This document shows, piece after piece, positions 8,542-16,518 of a DNA stretch of 64,000 nt. The DNA is from Paenibacillus silvae (GTDB lineage Bacteria; Bacillota; Bacilli; Paenibacillales; Paenibacillaceae). The notes below the pieces were generated by a model. The model had not been told where the DNA came from and did no database searches. It was given only the letters and a program-made list of their open reading frames with translations. Position numbers and translations under genes: made by a program. Positions within the stretch are counted from its first letter, which is position 1. Each line of letters starts with the position of its first letter. Location: the NCBI RefSeq assembly GCF_014639235.1, contig NZ_BMFU01000002.1, positions 434,001 to 498,000 of the forward strand, written 5' to 3'.

Positions 8542-9375
8542 CTAGATGCTTACGATAATGACCCCGAGAAGAATAATGGCAATGCCCGCCCATTGGCTCT
8601 TCGTCAGCTTTTCTTTCAAAATCCAGCCAGCCATAAGTATGGTAACGACACTATATAATGAAGTAAGGGCCGTGGTGCTTGTGGTATAATCAACGGTTTG
8701 TCCCATATTAAAAGAGAGTAAAGCTCCTGTATCCAGCAGCGCAGCTACAATGAGAATCAAACTGGTAGACAGGTTTATGCGTGGGAGTTGAATTCTTTTT
8801 ACCCGTAGAAGTATAAACGCACAAAAAAACTGTATGATCCGTGTGACGAGTACAGGAAGAATTACACCCAGATGAGGAGTAATGTATCCGATCGCCCAAA
8901 AATAAAAACCGATGCAGATTGAGGCGATAATGGCCTCGGGTATGCCCGATAATGTCATTTGTTGTCCGATGCTTTTGCTTGATCTTGTAACTGTCAATAC
9001 ACCAATAACCAGCAGCAGAACACCTATAATGGTATTGATGGGCAACCGCTCACCGCCAATAAAAGCGAGAATCGCAGTCACCACTGCAAATCCCGAGCTG
9101 ATCGGAGAAACGATGGATAGGGTCCCCTTTTCAAAAGCTCGATATAACATTAACGTACCTGCAAAGTTGACTACAGAGATGCCGGCTATTCCGATCCAAA
9201 CCATAGCGTTTTGGTCAATATGAGGTGATTGTGTAAGTACATAGCCTCCCAGCAAAAGTGAAGCAATGAGCTGAATCCCGAGCAAGGCAGGTAACGTTTG
9301 CACCTTTCTGGTGGCCTGGGTAACCATAAAGTCCGATAGACCAAAACAAAGTGCTGCAATCAGGCCAAATATCAT
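8542..9375 (-). CDS. EamA/DMT-family transporter
   Basis: A ten-helix drug/metabolite transporter with two internally repeated EamA halves: GLIAALCFGLSDFMVTQATR at the N-terminus, and IPEAIIASICIGFYFWAIGY opening the second half near residue 150. The first half ends VLLLVIGVLTVTRS and the second IAIILLGVIIVSI, the usual repeat pattern. The ATG is chosen because GGAGG lies 8 nt before it; a TTG five codons upstream overlaps that site. 277 residues is normal. It is cotranscribed with the Nudix hydrolase. The substrate is unknown. Confidence 0.9.
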   Translation of the reverse strand: MIFGLIAALCFGLSDFMVTQATRKVQTLPALLGIQLIASLLLGGYVLTQSPHIDQNAMVWIGIAGISVVNFAGTLMLYRAFEKGTLSIVSPISSGFAVVTAILAFIGGERLPINTIIGVLLLVIGVLTVTRSSKSIGQQMTLSGIPEAIIASICIGFYFWAIGYITPHLGVILPVLVTRIIQFFCAFILLRVKRIQLPRINLSTSLILIVAALLDTGALLSFNMGQTVDYTTSTTALTSLYSVVTILMAGWILKEKLTKSQWAGIAIILLGVIIVSI

Positions 9376-9428
9376 ACGTTTATCCTCCAAATTTCGCTTT
9401 CTGCCAATGCACCCGAGTTAATTATGAT

Positions 9429-10412
9429 TTATGATGGTGACACCGAATTCTGGTCGAAACCCTCATTTTGTTCCGGCCTATGTTTACGGTTCGAAGCCTT
9501 CTTTTCCCCATATTTGTATAACAATATAAAGCTGAACATAAATAAACTTGCAACAAGTGTGACAAGAGGTAAACTCCACACTTTTTCTACGGGAAATACA
9601 AAGGTCAGTAGCGGTATAGCGTACAAGGCAGGAATTCGGGCATGAAAAAGGCGTGATATCACGACGATTAAAATCATATCGATGAACGCAGCCAGTACCT
9701 GCGAATCCACCTGCATAAAAATAAGAGCGCCAACAGCAGCAGATATCGTTAGGGTTAAGCCTTGCTTAAACGCCATTTTTACTGTGTAGATCGGCTTTTG
9801 GAGCGATTCGTAAACGACGACGAAAATAGGTGGAATCACTGCCATGTGTTCATAACCCAGCAGCCAGCAAATACTGAGCCAGCATAGTGAGATAGCCAGG
9901 AAAATCACCATATATTTGTATTGAATCATCGACTTTGCTGCGAGATTTTTATGAAGCTGAAACACGACTACTCCGGCCATTAAGGTCAATGTGAATGCAA
10001 AGACAATCGATACAAATGACCAATCCTGTGTATGAATGGCGAGTGGTAATAGACCTGTAGCAATGGCGGGAGCGAGGTTAGAGCGTATTAATCTCAGAAA
10101 TAACATCATTATAAATAGGGTAAGCATTACCTTTATCGGATATATGATTTGGAACTGATTCATGGTCAGACCAATCGCAGCTGTCATGGTCGGTGCAATG
10201 AAAATGACGGAAGGACGTCTGATCCACCCTGGTTCTCTGTATACCCACATGGCTATAGCCATCGCTGCAACCTCTGGCAAAATGATCTCTGCATGTTGTA
10301 ACCATACGGATAAACTAACCATTAATAGAATAAATGATATCGCAAGAACGTAAGGCAGCTTGCCTATTTTGTTCGTTGCGGGATTTGCTGCATTCATACG
10401 CTCCCCCTTCAT
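9429..10412 (-). CDS. Polytopic membrane protein of unknown function
   Basis: I do not recognise the family. The protein has about nine hydrophobic segments, with short polar loops and a charged C-terminal tail rich in K, E and N. Notable stretches are VREP-like MWVYREPGWIRRPSVIFIAP near the second helix and LGYEHMAVIPPIFVVVYESL in the middle. The pattern recalls aromatic-acid/FUSC-like or HPP-like membrane proteins, but I cannot assign it. The start is uncertain: ATG codons at 10478, 10412 and 10397 are all possible and none has an ideal ribosome binding site. It is 53 bp upstream of the EamA gene, so likely the first gene of that operon. Confidence 0.7.
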   Translation of the reverse strand: MKGERMNAANPATNKIGKLPYVLAISFILLMVSLSVWLQHAEIILPEVAAMAIAMWVYREPGWIRRPSVIFIAPTMTAAIGLTMNQFQIIYPIKVMLTLFIMMLFLRLIRSNLAPAIATGLLPLAIHTQDWSFVSIVFAFTLTLMAGVVVFQLHKNLAAKSMIQYKYMVIFLAISLCWLSICWLLGYEHMAVIPPIFVVVYESLQKPIYTVKMAFKQGLTLTISAAVGALIFMQVDSQVLAAFIDMILIVVISRLFHARIPALYAIPLLTFVFPVEKVWSLPLVTLVASLFMFSFILLYKYGEKKASNRKHRPEQNEGFDQNSVSPS

Positions 10413-10480
10413 TCCAACTTCAAACGATTGCTGCTGTTGGATCATCATAGCTATGATTAATGTGCAGTAGTACAGCATGC

Positions 10481-10499
10481 TGTTAGATTTATGCTAACA
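10481..10499. promoter_or_regulatory. Inverted repeat upstream of the membrane protein operon
   Basis: TGTTAG and CTAACA flank a 7-bp spacer just upstream of the longest possible start of the membrane protein. It could be an operator; no regulator gene is adjacent. Confidence 0.35.
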
Positions 10500-10653
10500 T
10501 GAACATTTTTAATGTTTTAAGTACCACTCTATGCATTTTTTTGCATACCAATTTTTGAATTAAAGCAAAAGAAGACTCAAGATAGGTGAAGACCTGAGAT
10601 ATGGTATGAGCATTCTCCTTATATCTACTGGGGAAAGGGATGGTGTGATAAAG

Positions 10654-10680
10654 AAAAAAAGTCGCTAAGTTAGCGACTTT
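10654..10680 (-). terminator. Terminator, copy 3 of the repeated hairpin family
   Basis: AAAGTCGCTAA pairs with TTAGCGACTTT around the centre; on the minus strand the stem is followed by a T-rich tract. It lies 17 bp after the DinB stop and ends the monooxygenase-TetR-DinB operon. Confidence 0.85.
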
Positions 10681-10696
10681 AATCTTACAGAAGAAA

Positions 10697-11224
10697 TCAA
10701 CTCCTGTTCAAAATGCCTAAATATGCACTCCAGGGTCCAACATCAGTCCTGTATCTCTCAGCCATGACCCTGATAATTTGCGTAATATGTGTAAAATCAT
10801 GAACGACCCACGCAGAGAGCAGCTCCCTCAACTTCACGCTGCCGAATTCCGGATGCAAGCCGGTCTTCTCCAGATCAGGATTAGAATTAATGATATCCTT
10901 GAGTGTAGAAATATTGTTCAATCTGATGCTACTGAACTCCTGTAGTGCTTCTTCAACGCTTCGTTCAGATATCTGCTTCAAATGGGAGAAACGGTCAAAG
11001 GCGGGAAACAGCTGAGGTTCACCCTCCAACACGATGGATTCCACCCGCGGAATCCAGTTATGCTTCTCCGCTTCAATGAAATGTTCAATCACTTCTTGTG
11101 CATTCCAGGTTCCTTCACCTTCATTGCATTGAAGCCATGCTTCTGACAAACCAGATAAGAAACGCTCCAGAGTTTGCGGCGTGCGCTCCAGAATTTCAAT
11201 AGCTTCATTTACATGAAAATTAAT
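10697..11224 (-). CDS. DinB-family protein (possible ATT start)
   Basis: A four-helix DinB-like protein; family members are often metal-dependent thiol transferases or stress proteins. Clear marks are WNAQEVIEHFIEAEKHNWIP with the first metal histidine, and LLSAWVVHDFTHITQIIRVM with the HDFTH pair. The first ordinary start (TTG at 11149) would remove the usual opening helix. The frame upstream stays open and reads VNEAIEILERTPQTLERFLS, as expected for the family. The only ribosome binding site is AGAGGGGGG, 7 nt before an ATT codon, which I take as the start. If ATT is not used, the gene begins at TTG or is slightly damaged. It follows the TetR gene by 42 bp. Confidence 0.8.
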   Translation of the reverse strand: MNFHVNEAIEILERTPQTLERFLSGLSEAWLQCNEGEGTWNAQEVIEHFIEAEKHNWIPRVESIVLEGEPQLFPAFDRFSHLKQISERSVEEALQEFSSIRLNNISTLKDIINSNPDLEKTGLHPEFGSVKLRELLSAWVVHDFTHITQIIRVMAERYRTDVGPWSAYLGILNRS

Positions 11225-11266
11225 GTTAATGCCCCCCTCTGTTCGACATCTGCCATTTTTAGATTT

Positions 11267-11950
11267 TTAACTGCGGCCTCTCTGCTGCATCTGCAGAATT
11301 CCTTGAAATATCACTTCAATTCCCCAGAAGAATCTTTCCTTGGAGTCAATATCCCCCGAGAAAATTTCTTTTTTCAGACTATTCATGAGAGGAAAACGAA
11401 CCGGATCTGCTTCATTATAGTAATTCTGGGTGCGTTCCATTTGCTCGCTTGATCTGGCAGCCTTCTCCAAAGCAACAGAAGAAACATACAGAAGCAAAAG
11501 ATCTGTTCCCCAAGCAGCTGAGGTGGAGGAAATTCCACCCTTTTGCAGTAGCGCAAGCAAATATTCATTCAGGCGAAAAGCATTATCACCGATAGGGATC
11601 GTTCGAAGAGATAGCTCTGCCAACCCGGGTTGTTCAATAAGTAACATTGCATAGCCATATAGCGTTTGGGACAATTGCTCCTTCCAGTTATCGTCCGTTA
11701 TCTCAGGCAGGTGCAGCTCTCCAAGACCAAGGTCAAGCACATACGAGCTTAATTCCTGCAAATTTTTAACATAAACATACAGTGAAGATGGGCCTGTGTC
11801 CAGCTGCTTGGCGATCTTCCTCATGCTCATGCCAGAGGTTCCTTCCTCCTTTAACAAATCATAGGCGGTCTTTACAATCAGTTCATGACTCAAAGCTTCT
11901 TTCGCTGGTCGATTACGTCGACTCACAATTTCACGTTTAGGTTTCATCAT
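11267..11950 (-). CDS. TetR-type transcriptional repressor
   Basis: A ligand-responsive repressor. Residues 22-70 form the HTH, with GMSMRKIAKQLDTGPSSLY followed by VYVKNLQEL. The C-terminal 150 residues are helical and resemble the TetR_C class of repressors. It is the second gene of an operon, 54 bp after a TetX-like flavin monooxygenase. Two palindromes at the operon promoter fit autorepression with release by a small aromatic or polycyclic compound that the monooxygenase then modifies. This ligand role is inferred from the arrangement, which parallels tetracycline-type inducible systems. Confidence 0.9.
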   Translation of the reverse strand: MMKPKREIVSRRNRPAKEALSHELIVKTAYDLLKEEGTSGMSMRKIAKQLDTGPSSLYVYVKNLQELSSYVLDLGLGELHLPEITDDNWKEQLSQTLYGYAMLLIEQPGLAELSLRTIPIGDNAFRLNEYLLALLQKGGISSTSAAWGTDLLLLYVSSVALEKAARSSEQMERTQNYYNEADPVRFPLMNSLKKEIFSGDIDSKERFFWGIEVIFQGILQMQQRGRS

Positions 11951-12004
11951 ACTTTTCTTATAACATGCCAGAAGCCAATAGTAAATACATAGCGTAAGAT
12001 CACA

Positions 12005-13177
12005 TTATGTCTGCTGCTCATACTTGTTGTGATAAGACTGCATTAAATTAGCCAGGTTCGGTGCGGCATGATCCGAGAAGCAAAGGATGAGATTTTGATT
12101 GGATTCGTCTGCTTTTTCTGAGGAATACTTGAACATTTTCTCCTCATATTCTTCAATGGCTTCCGCAGTATTCTTGTTTCTTACAAGGGCAAGAGCAAGC
12201 TCCAATGCATCCAGCATAGCAAGGTTCACACCTTCTCCGGCAAAAGGTGACATGACGTGAGCCGCATCTCCGATCAACGTGACACCAGAGTTTCGTTCCC
12301 ATCTGAAGCCGACTGGCAGCATGTAAATCCTTCTTGGTAAAATAACATCCTCCGCATACCGAATATAATTCTGCAGCGATTCATTCCAATCGTGGAAAAG
12401 CTCAAGTAATTTCGCTTTCATTTCCTGCGGTTTATCGTTCCGAATAGTGTCTAACCAGTCCTGTTCGACCTTGAAACTCGCATATACTTTGATGCGTCCG
12501 TCGCCATTCAATTGCCCTAATATCCCTTTATGATCATCTAATGCAAACATCTTCCCACGTGAATTGAACGCTGCCAGATCCGGGTGATCGTCTGCAGTAA
12601 CGTTAAGCTCCAGCATAGTCAGACCTGAATATTCTACATCGATATCCGTAAGCAGCGGGCGAACACGTGAAAACGCGCCATCAGCACCAATGACAAGGTC
12701 GGCTACCTCTACATTTCCATTCTCAAAATGAAGCTCGGTCTTGCCTGCGCCTAAAGACACAATCTTCTCAAGTTTATAGCCATATCGTATTTTAGACTGA
12801 TCTAATTTGTTTAAAAGCAAATCACAAAGTGTACCACGGTCAATCTCAGGGCGATGGTGTCCTTCCGACATATCTTCATCGGCCACTTCATCAATATAAA
12901 TTTCCCCTGTTTTGTCCATTAATCTGAAATCTTCGCCCTCATACCGTGCGGCTTGCTGAAAAGCTTCATATAATCCAGCTTCTTTCAACGCAAGCTGCCC
13001 GGAATCTTCATGAATATCCAGAGATCCTCCTCGTTCATGACTTTTGTCCTCCTGCTCACGCTCGTAGATAACCGCGGGAATACCATGTTTCTGTAAAATA
13101 AGGGCAAGCGTCAAACCTCCGGGTCCACCTCCAATTATTGCGATACGACGTTGTTCATTTGAATTAACTGTGTCCAT
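12005..13177 (-). CDS. FAD-dependent monooxygenase, TetX-like
   Basis: A class A flavoprotein hydroxylase that would use FAD, NAD(P)H and oxygen to hydroxylate an aromatic or polyketide substrate. The N-terminal Rossmann motif is IAIIGGGPGGLTLALILQKH. Further marks are GGSLDIHEDSGQLALKEAG, which parallels the matching TetX segment, the DG-type ADLVIGADGAFSRVR, and the FAD-binding TLIGDAAHVMSPFAGEGVN near residue 300. The length of 390 is that of TetX (about 388). ATG follows AAGGAG. It is the first gene of an operon with a TetR repressor. Tetracycline inactivation is possible but not shown; most TetX-like relatives in soil bacteria have unknown substrates. Confidence 0.88.
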   Translation of the reverse strand: MDTVNSNEQRRIAIIGGGPGGLTLALILQKHGIPAVIYEREQEDKSHERGGSLDIHEDSGQLALKEAGLYEAFQQAARYEGEDFRLMDKTGEIYIDEVADEDMSEGHHRPEIDRGTLCDLLLNKLDQSKIRYGYKLEKIVSLGAGKTELHFENGNVEVADLVIGADGAFSRVRPLLTDIDVEYSGLTMLELNVTADDHPDLAAFNSRGKMFALDDHKGILGQLNGDGRIKVYASFKVEQDWLDTIRNDKPQEMKAKLLELFHDWNESLQNYIRYAEDVILPRRIYMLPVGFRWERNSGVTLIGDAAHVMSPFAGEGVNLAMLDALELALALVRNKNTAEAIEEYEEKMFKYSSEKADESNQNLILCFSDHAAPNLANLMQSYHNKYEQQT

Positions 13178-13298
13178 TTGTACACATCTCCTTAGTATAT
13201 TCGCATTTGTGTCTAGCTAAAGTGCAAGATTCGAGCAATCTGCTTCATCTCCGATCAAGGGAATCAGGACAGCAGCTGTGCGCTTATGATGTATTATA

Positions 13299-13343
13299 TT
13301 TATAACATCACGAACACTGTTCGTCAAGAACAATGTTCGTGAT
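13299..13343 (-). promoter_or_regulatory. Promoter and double operator of the monooxygenase-TetR-DinB operon
   Basis: On the minus strand TTGACG (13327-13322) and TATAAA (13304-13299) are 17 bp apart. Two dyads overlap it: a perfect 7-1-7 repeat ACGAACACTGTTCGT at 13310-13324, and GAACAATGTTC at 13328-13338, with centres 16 bp apart. They cover the -35 element and most of the spacer. This is a textbook layout for repression by a TetR dimer, most likely the operon's own TetR. Confidence 0.85.
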
Positions 13344-13368
13344 GGGCGGGACCTCAAAAGAATACAAT

Positions 13369-13393
13369 AAAAAAGCCGCTTCAATAGCGACTT
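13369..13393 (-). terminator. Terminator, copy 4 of the repeated hairpin family
   Basis: On the minus strand AAGTCGCT pairs with AGCGGCTT (one U-G wobble) and is followed by TTTT. It lies after the RCC1-like remnant and insulates the monooxygenase promoter. Confidence 0.75.
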
Positions 13394-13431
13394 CACTGGG
13401 AATATGATCTTGTCCTCCCTCTGATAAGGGC

Positions 13432-13754
13432 TTATTGTTGGATGCTGCTCCACCTGCTGATATCACACTGTACATAATCATTATCGCCTACAGCAACCAT
13501 TGTACCGTCTGACTTAAGACCAACGGTATGATAGCTGCCTGCTGTAACTGCTACAATATCAGCCATCCGCTTACATTGCATTCACCTTCATTATTTCGAC
13601 CTACAGTGACTACCGTGCCATCCGATCTAAGCCCAACAGTATGAAGATACCCTGCCGAAACAGCCAAAATATCGTTCCAGTCGTTTACGCTGCATTGGTT
13701 ATACTTATTGTTACCCACAGCTGTTACTGTACCGTCCAATTGCCTTTTCCCCAT
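13432..13754 (-). pseudogene. Frameshifted remnant of an RCC1-repeat protein
   Basis: Two RCC1 beta-propeller repeats can be read in two frames. The first frame gives VTAVGNNKYNQCSVNDW, then GLRSDGTVVTVGRNNEGECN. It hits a stop after CNVSGW, while the next frame continues DIVAVTAGSYHTVGLKSDGT and MVAVGDNDYVQCDISRW. One lost base at about 13568 explains the break. Intact proteins of this type have five or more repeats and a secretion signal; here there is no signal and only about two and a half repeats. It is a decayed 3' end of a larger gene, still followed by its terminator. Confidence 0.75.
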
Positions 13755-13889
13755 TCAGATAACTAAATCAGGTTGATCATCGCCAATATCTAATAAAATG
13801 GTATGAATAAAATTCCAATAGATTGAATAATATGAGTAATTTTTATATGTTGCAAATTTTTAAATGTTAATCTCATCTGTAATTTTCTT

Positions 13890-13936
13890 CATAGAAACAG
13901 CGGCATCGCAGGATACGAATATCCTAGAATGCCGCT
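13890..13936 (-). terminator. Stem-loop after the universal stress protein gene
   Basis: AGCGGCAT pairs with ATGCCGCT and, inside, AGGATA with TATCCT. On the minus strand it is followed by GTTTCT, a weak T tract, so terminator activity is probable but not certain. Confidence 0.5.
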
Positions 13937-14004
13937 GCATAATTCATGCGATGAATGCTCCTCCGTCAGTATATCAATGCATCATCTCAGTAGTTCCTAA
14001 AGAG

Positions 14005-14436
14005 TTAATGTACAATGAGGACCGGACAGTTTGATAATTGTGAAACCTTATGGCTGACACTTCCAAGCATCATTCCTTTTACGCCCATTAGTCCACGACT
14101 TCCGATAATAACAAGTTGCTGCCCGGTTTCCCTTGCATAATTCAATATTTCATACGCAGGATCTCCCTTAAGATGAATAGTTTCCGGATTTATTCCCGCA
14201 GACTTTAATTTGGATTTGGCTTGGTGCAGTAGATCCAAACTCGCTTTTTCCATTTCGTTCAGCAGGTCTTCCAAAAAAGGCTCAGGTACATATGTCATTC
14301 CGTTCGACACATAATCCTGACTTACATTAACCAAGCTAATCTGAGATTGTTTATTTTGAGCTATTTCAACGGTTGCATCCAGGAGTTTATTTGTTATTTC
14401 AGCTTTATCAATGGCCACCATAACTTTGTCAAACAT
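14005..14436 (-). CDS. Universal stress protein (UspA family)
   Basis: A small nucleotide-binding stress protein. The protein opens FDKVMVAIDKAE and ends with the ATP-binding G-2x-G-9x-G pattern in VIIGSRGLMGVKGMMLGSVS followed by HKVSQLSNCPVLIVH, so it belongs to the ATP-binding subgroup. The ATG at 14436 lies 9 nt after GGAAAGG; an ATG three codons upstream overlaps the stop of the MFS gene but has no room for a ribosome binding site. The overlap shows translational coupling with the MFS transporter. Confidence 0.92.
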   Translation of the reverse strand: MFDKVMVAIDKAEITNKLLDATVEIAQNKQSQISLVNVSQDYVSNGMTYVPEPFLEDLLNEMEKASLDLLHQAKSKLKSAGINPETIHLKGDPAYEILNYARETGQQLVIIGSRGLMGVKGMMLGSVSHKVSQLSNCPVLIVH

Positions 14437-14441
14437 CGTTA

Positions 14442-15668
14442 TCATCCTTTCCGCGGCATCTCGTAATGATTTCGACTACCTACAATACGATGACTTGCTG
14501 CTCCGATACCAACTATAAAGAGCAGGACTGAAGCTCCTAGCAAAATGAAAAGTGGCAGGTTCCAGCTATTTGTTGCATCATGCAGATATCCAATAAGGGC
14601 TGGACCCATTGCGGCAAGAAGATACCCGATTGATTGCGCCATGCCAGATAGTTCCGCTGCTTGATGCGCATTTTCAGTGCGCAACCCGAAAAACATCATG
14701 GACAAGCTAAAGGCGAAGCCACCACCAATTCCGAGCATGATGATCCATAACAGAATGACGTTGGAGTTGCCGTATAGAAGTCCGAGTGTTCCCGTTAAAA
14801 GCAAAATGGTAGTGATGAACACTAACAAACGTTGGTTAGACATGCGCCCGGCAATAACAGGAACAATAAACGTAAATGGAAGCATCGCTAACTGCATGAT
14901 GGATAGGAACCATCCTGATTGGTTGGGGTCAATTCCCTGCTGCTTCAAAATTTCAGGCAACCAGGCGATCAAAACATAGAATATCATGGACTGTATACCC
15001 ATAAACAGGGTTACTTGCCACGCAAGCGGGGATTTCCAGACATTCACATCGTAGCTGGCCATTCTTTGACTTGTCGTGGCTGTTTGCTTTGTTTGTTTTC
15101 TTAATTGGGGCAGCCAACAGAGGATCGAAACAAAGCTTAAAATCCCCCATATTCCCAATGCTCCCTGCCATTTTAGACCAGCGTTCACTGCCAGGGGTAC
15201 ACTAATTCCCGATGCGATTGCTCCGCATAAATTCATTGAAATGGAGTAAACACCTGTCATAGAGCCAATCTTATCCGGGAAATCTCTTTTGATTATACTC
15301 GGCAGTAATACATTACATATGGCAATCGCGAATCCAAGAACTGCTGTCCCGATAAACAGATAAATTGCGCCAGATAAGGAACGTATGACAATACCCGCAG
15401 TCAGAAAAATCAGGGCCATCATAATGATACGCTCAACCCCATATCTTCGTCCTAATTTTGGTACTAGAGATGATAATAAAGCAAAGGCAAGCAAGGGTAC
15501 CGTTGTGATCAAACCTGCTAATGTATTTGAAATGTGAACGTCATCCCTTATGAGACTCACTAAAGGACCGACCGAGGTCAAGGGAGTACGTAAATTAGCC
15601 GCAATAACGATAATGCCGAGAATGATCAGCGCCATAGAGGACGGTATGTTTTTTTGTTTATTCGGCAT
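14442..15668 (-). CDS. MFS transporter, CynX/NimT-like (second copy)
   Basis: A twelve-helix permease of the same branch as the one near 6 kb. It shows NLRTPLTSVGPLVSLIRDDV near residue 25, the conserved VPLLAFALLSSLVPKLGRRYG, and ESGMAQSIGYLL-type helix 10 (ELSGMAQSIGYLLAAMGPAL). 408 residues is standard. It precedes and overlaps the universal stress protein. The XRE-cupin gene upstream reads in the same direction, but a strong terminator separates them, so this pair has its own promoter in the AT-rich gap. The substrate is unknown. Confidence 0.9.
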   Translation of the reverse strand: MPNKQKNIPSSMALIILGIIVIAANLRTPLTSVGPLVSLIRDDVHISNTLAGLITTVPLLAFALLSSLVPKLGRRYGVERIIMMALIFLTAGIVIRSLSGAIYLFIGTAVLGFAIAICNVLLPSIIKRDFPDKIGSMTGVYSISMNLCGAIASGISVPLAVNAGLKWQGALGIWGILSFVSILCWLPQLRKQTKQTATTSQRMASYDVNVWKSPLAWQVTLFMGIQSMIFYVLIAWLPEILKQQGIDPNQSGWFLSIMQLAMLPFTFIVPVIAGRMSNQRLLVFITTILLLTGTLGLLYGNSNVILLWIIMLGIGGGFAFSLSMMFFGLRTENAHQAAELSGMAQSIGYLLAAMGPALIGYLHDATNSWNLPLFILLGASVLLFIVGIGAASHRIVGSRNHYEMPRKG

Positions 15669-15734
15669 TCTTCACTTCTCCTTCCTGAATTGTTACGTAT
15701 GATTTGCTTCATTTTGATAAAAATTTGCTATAAC

Positions 15735-15746
15735 ATTCGCGCGAAT
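15735..15746. promoter_or_regulatory. Palindrome upstream of the MFS-Usp operon
   Basis: ATTCGCGCGAAT is a perfect 12-bp palindrome standing out in AT-rich DNA 66 bp before the MFS start. It is a likely operator for an unidentified regulator. Confidence 0.45.
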
Positions 15747-15812
15747 AACAAAAGTATATTATAATATATTTATTTAAACAATAAGTATTTTAAAATATAC
15801 TAAATTTTATGT

Positions 15813-15862
15813 ATAAAAAAATACAACTCTGAATTTCCGTCATGGAAATCGGAGTTGTATTT
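15813..15862 (-). terminator. Terminator of the XRE-cupin gene
   Basis: AATACAACTC pairs with GAGTTGTATT and, within it, ATTTCC with GGAAAT. The run of A on the plus-strand left side gives a T tract on the minus strand, just after the XRE-cupin stop. Confidence 0.85.
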
Positions 15863-15882
15863 AACAAGTGCATTTTTGAATT

Positions 15883-16443
15883 TTAGAAACCATATTTTAA
15901 GGAGATATGAAGAACGGTTTGGCTATTGGTATGATTGGTATAAGAGTGAGGAGAATCTGCACGAAAACTGATCGTATCATATTGCTTCAGTGTGTAAACC
16001 TCTCCATCGACCTGTATCTCAATGGAACCAGTCATCACTGTCGCAGTTTCAGTTGTATTTACGTGATGCCCTTCAGGGAGATACGAGCTATTTGGCTGTA
16101 AATATGCCCGACACATTTCAATATCATTGCTTTTAAAGATCGGTTCAATAATCCAATTTTTTTCATCATTAGAAAACCGTAATCCTTCGCCAGCTCGATA
16201 CACATGAACAGGCTGCTCTGATTGGAACAAAGCCAATAGCGGTAAAGAAATGCCTTTTGAAATTTTCCATATCATTCCCAAAGTTGGATTTGTCTCGCCA
16301 CGTTCAATATTTCCCAGCGTAAGTTTGCTTACGCCCGTTAATTCGGATAAATCGTCCAAGGTTATGTTTTTTTCTTTTCTGTACTTTTTCAATGCTCCGC
16401 CGATTTGTAATACAATTTGTTTCGATTCATTGATTTCATCCAT
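15883..16443 (-). CDS. XRE-family regulator with C-terminal cupin domain
   Basis: A helix-turn-helix regulator fused to a cupin sensor. Residues 14-68 are the XRE HTH (KNITLDDLSELTGVSKLTLG followed by NIERGETNPTLGMIWKISKG). Residues 110-182 form the beta-barrel, with HHVNTTETATVMTGSIEIQV and DSPHSYTNHTNSQTVLH. The 186-residue size is usual. It is divergent from a D-2-hydroxyacid dehydrogenase gene 75 bp away, which is therefore a likely target. The effector is unknown; relatives respond to amino acids or metabolites. Confidence 0.92.
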   Translation of the reverse strand: MDEINESKQIVLQIGGALKKYRKEKNITLDDLSELTGVSKLTLGNIERGETNPTLGMIWKISKGISLPLLALFQSEQPVHVYRAGEGLRFSNDEKNWIIEPIFKSNDIEMCRAYLQPNSSYLPEGHHVNTTETATVMTGSIEIQVDGEVYTLKQYDTISFRADSPHSYTNHTNSQTVLHISLKYGF

Positions 16444-16461
16444 TGGATATTCACCTCAACA

Positions 16462-16491
16462 ATAAACTGTTATAACTAGTATATGGTTTAT
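16462..16491. promoter_or_regulatory. Candidate operator between XRE-cupin and dehydrogenase genes
   Basis: ATAAAC and GTTTAT are inverted around an 18-bp centre in the 75-bp divergent region. This is a plausible site for the XRE-cupin protein. Confidence 0.35.
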
Positions 16492-16518
16492 CTAGATATT
16501 ATGAAAGGTGGTTTAGCA

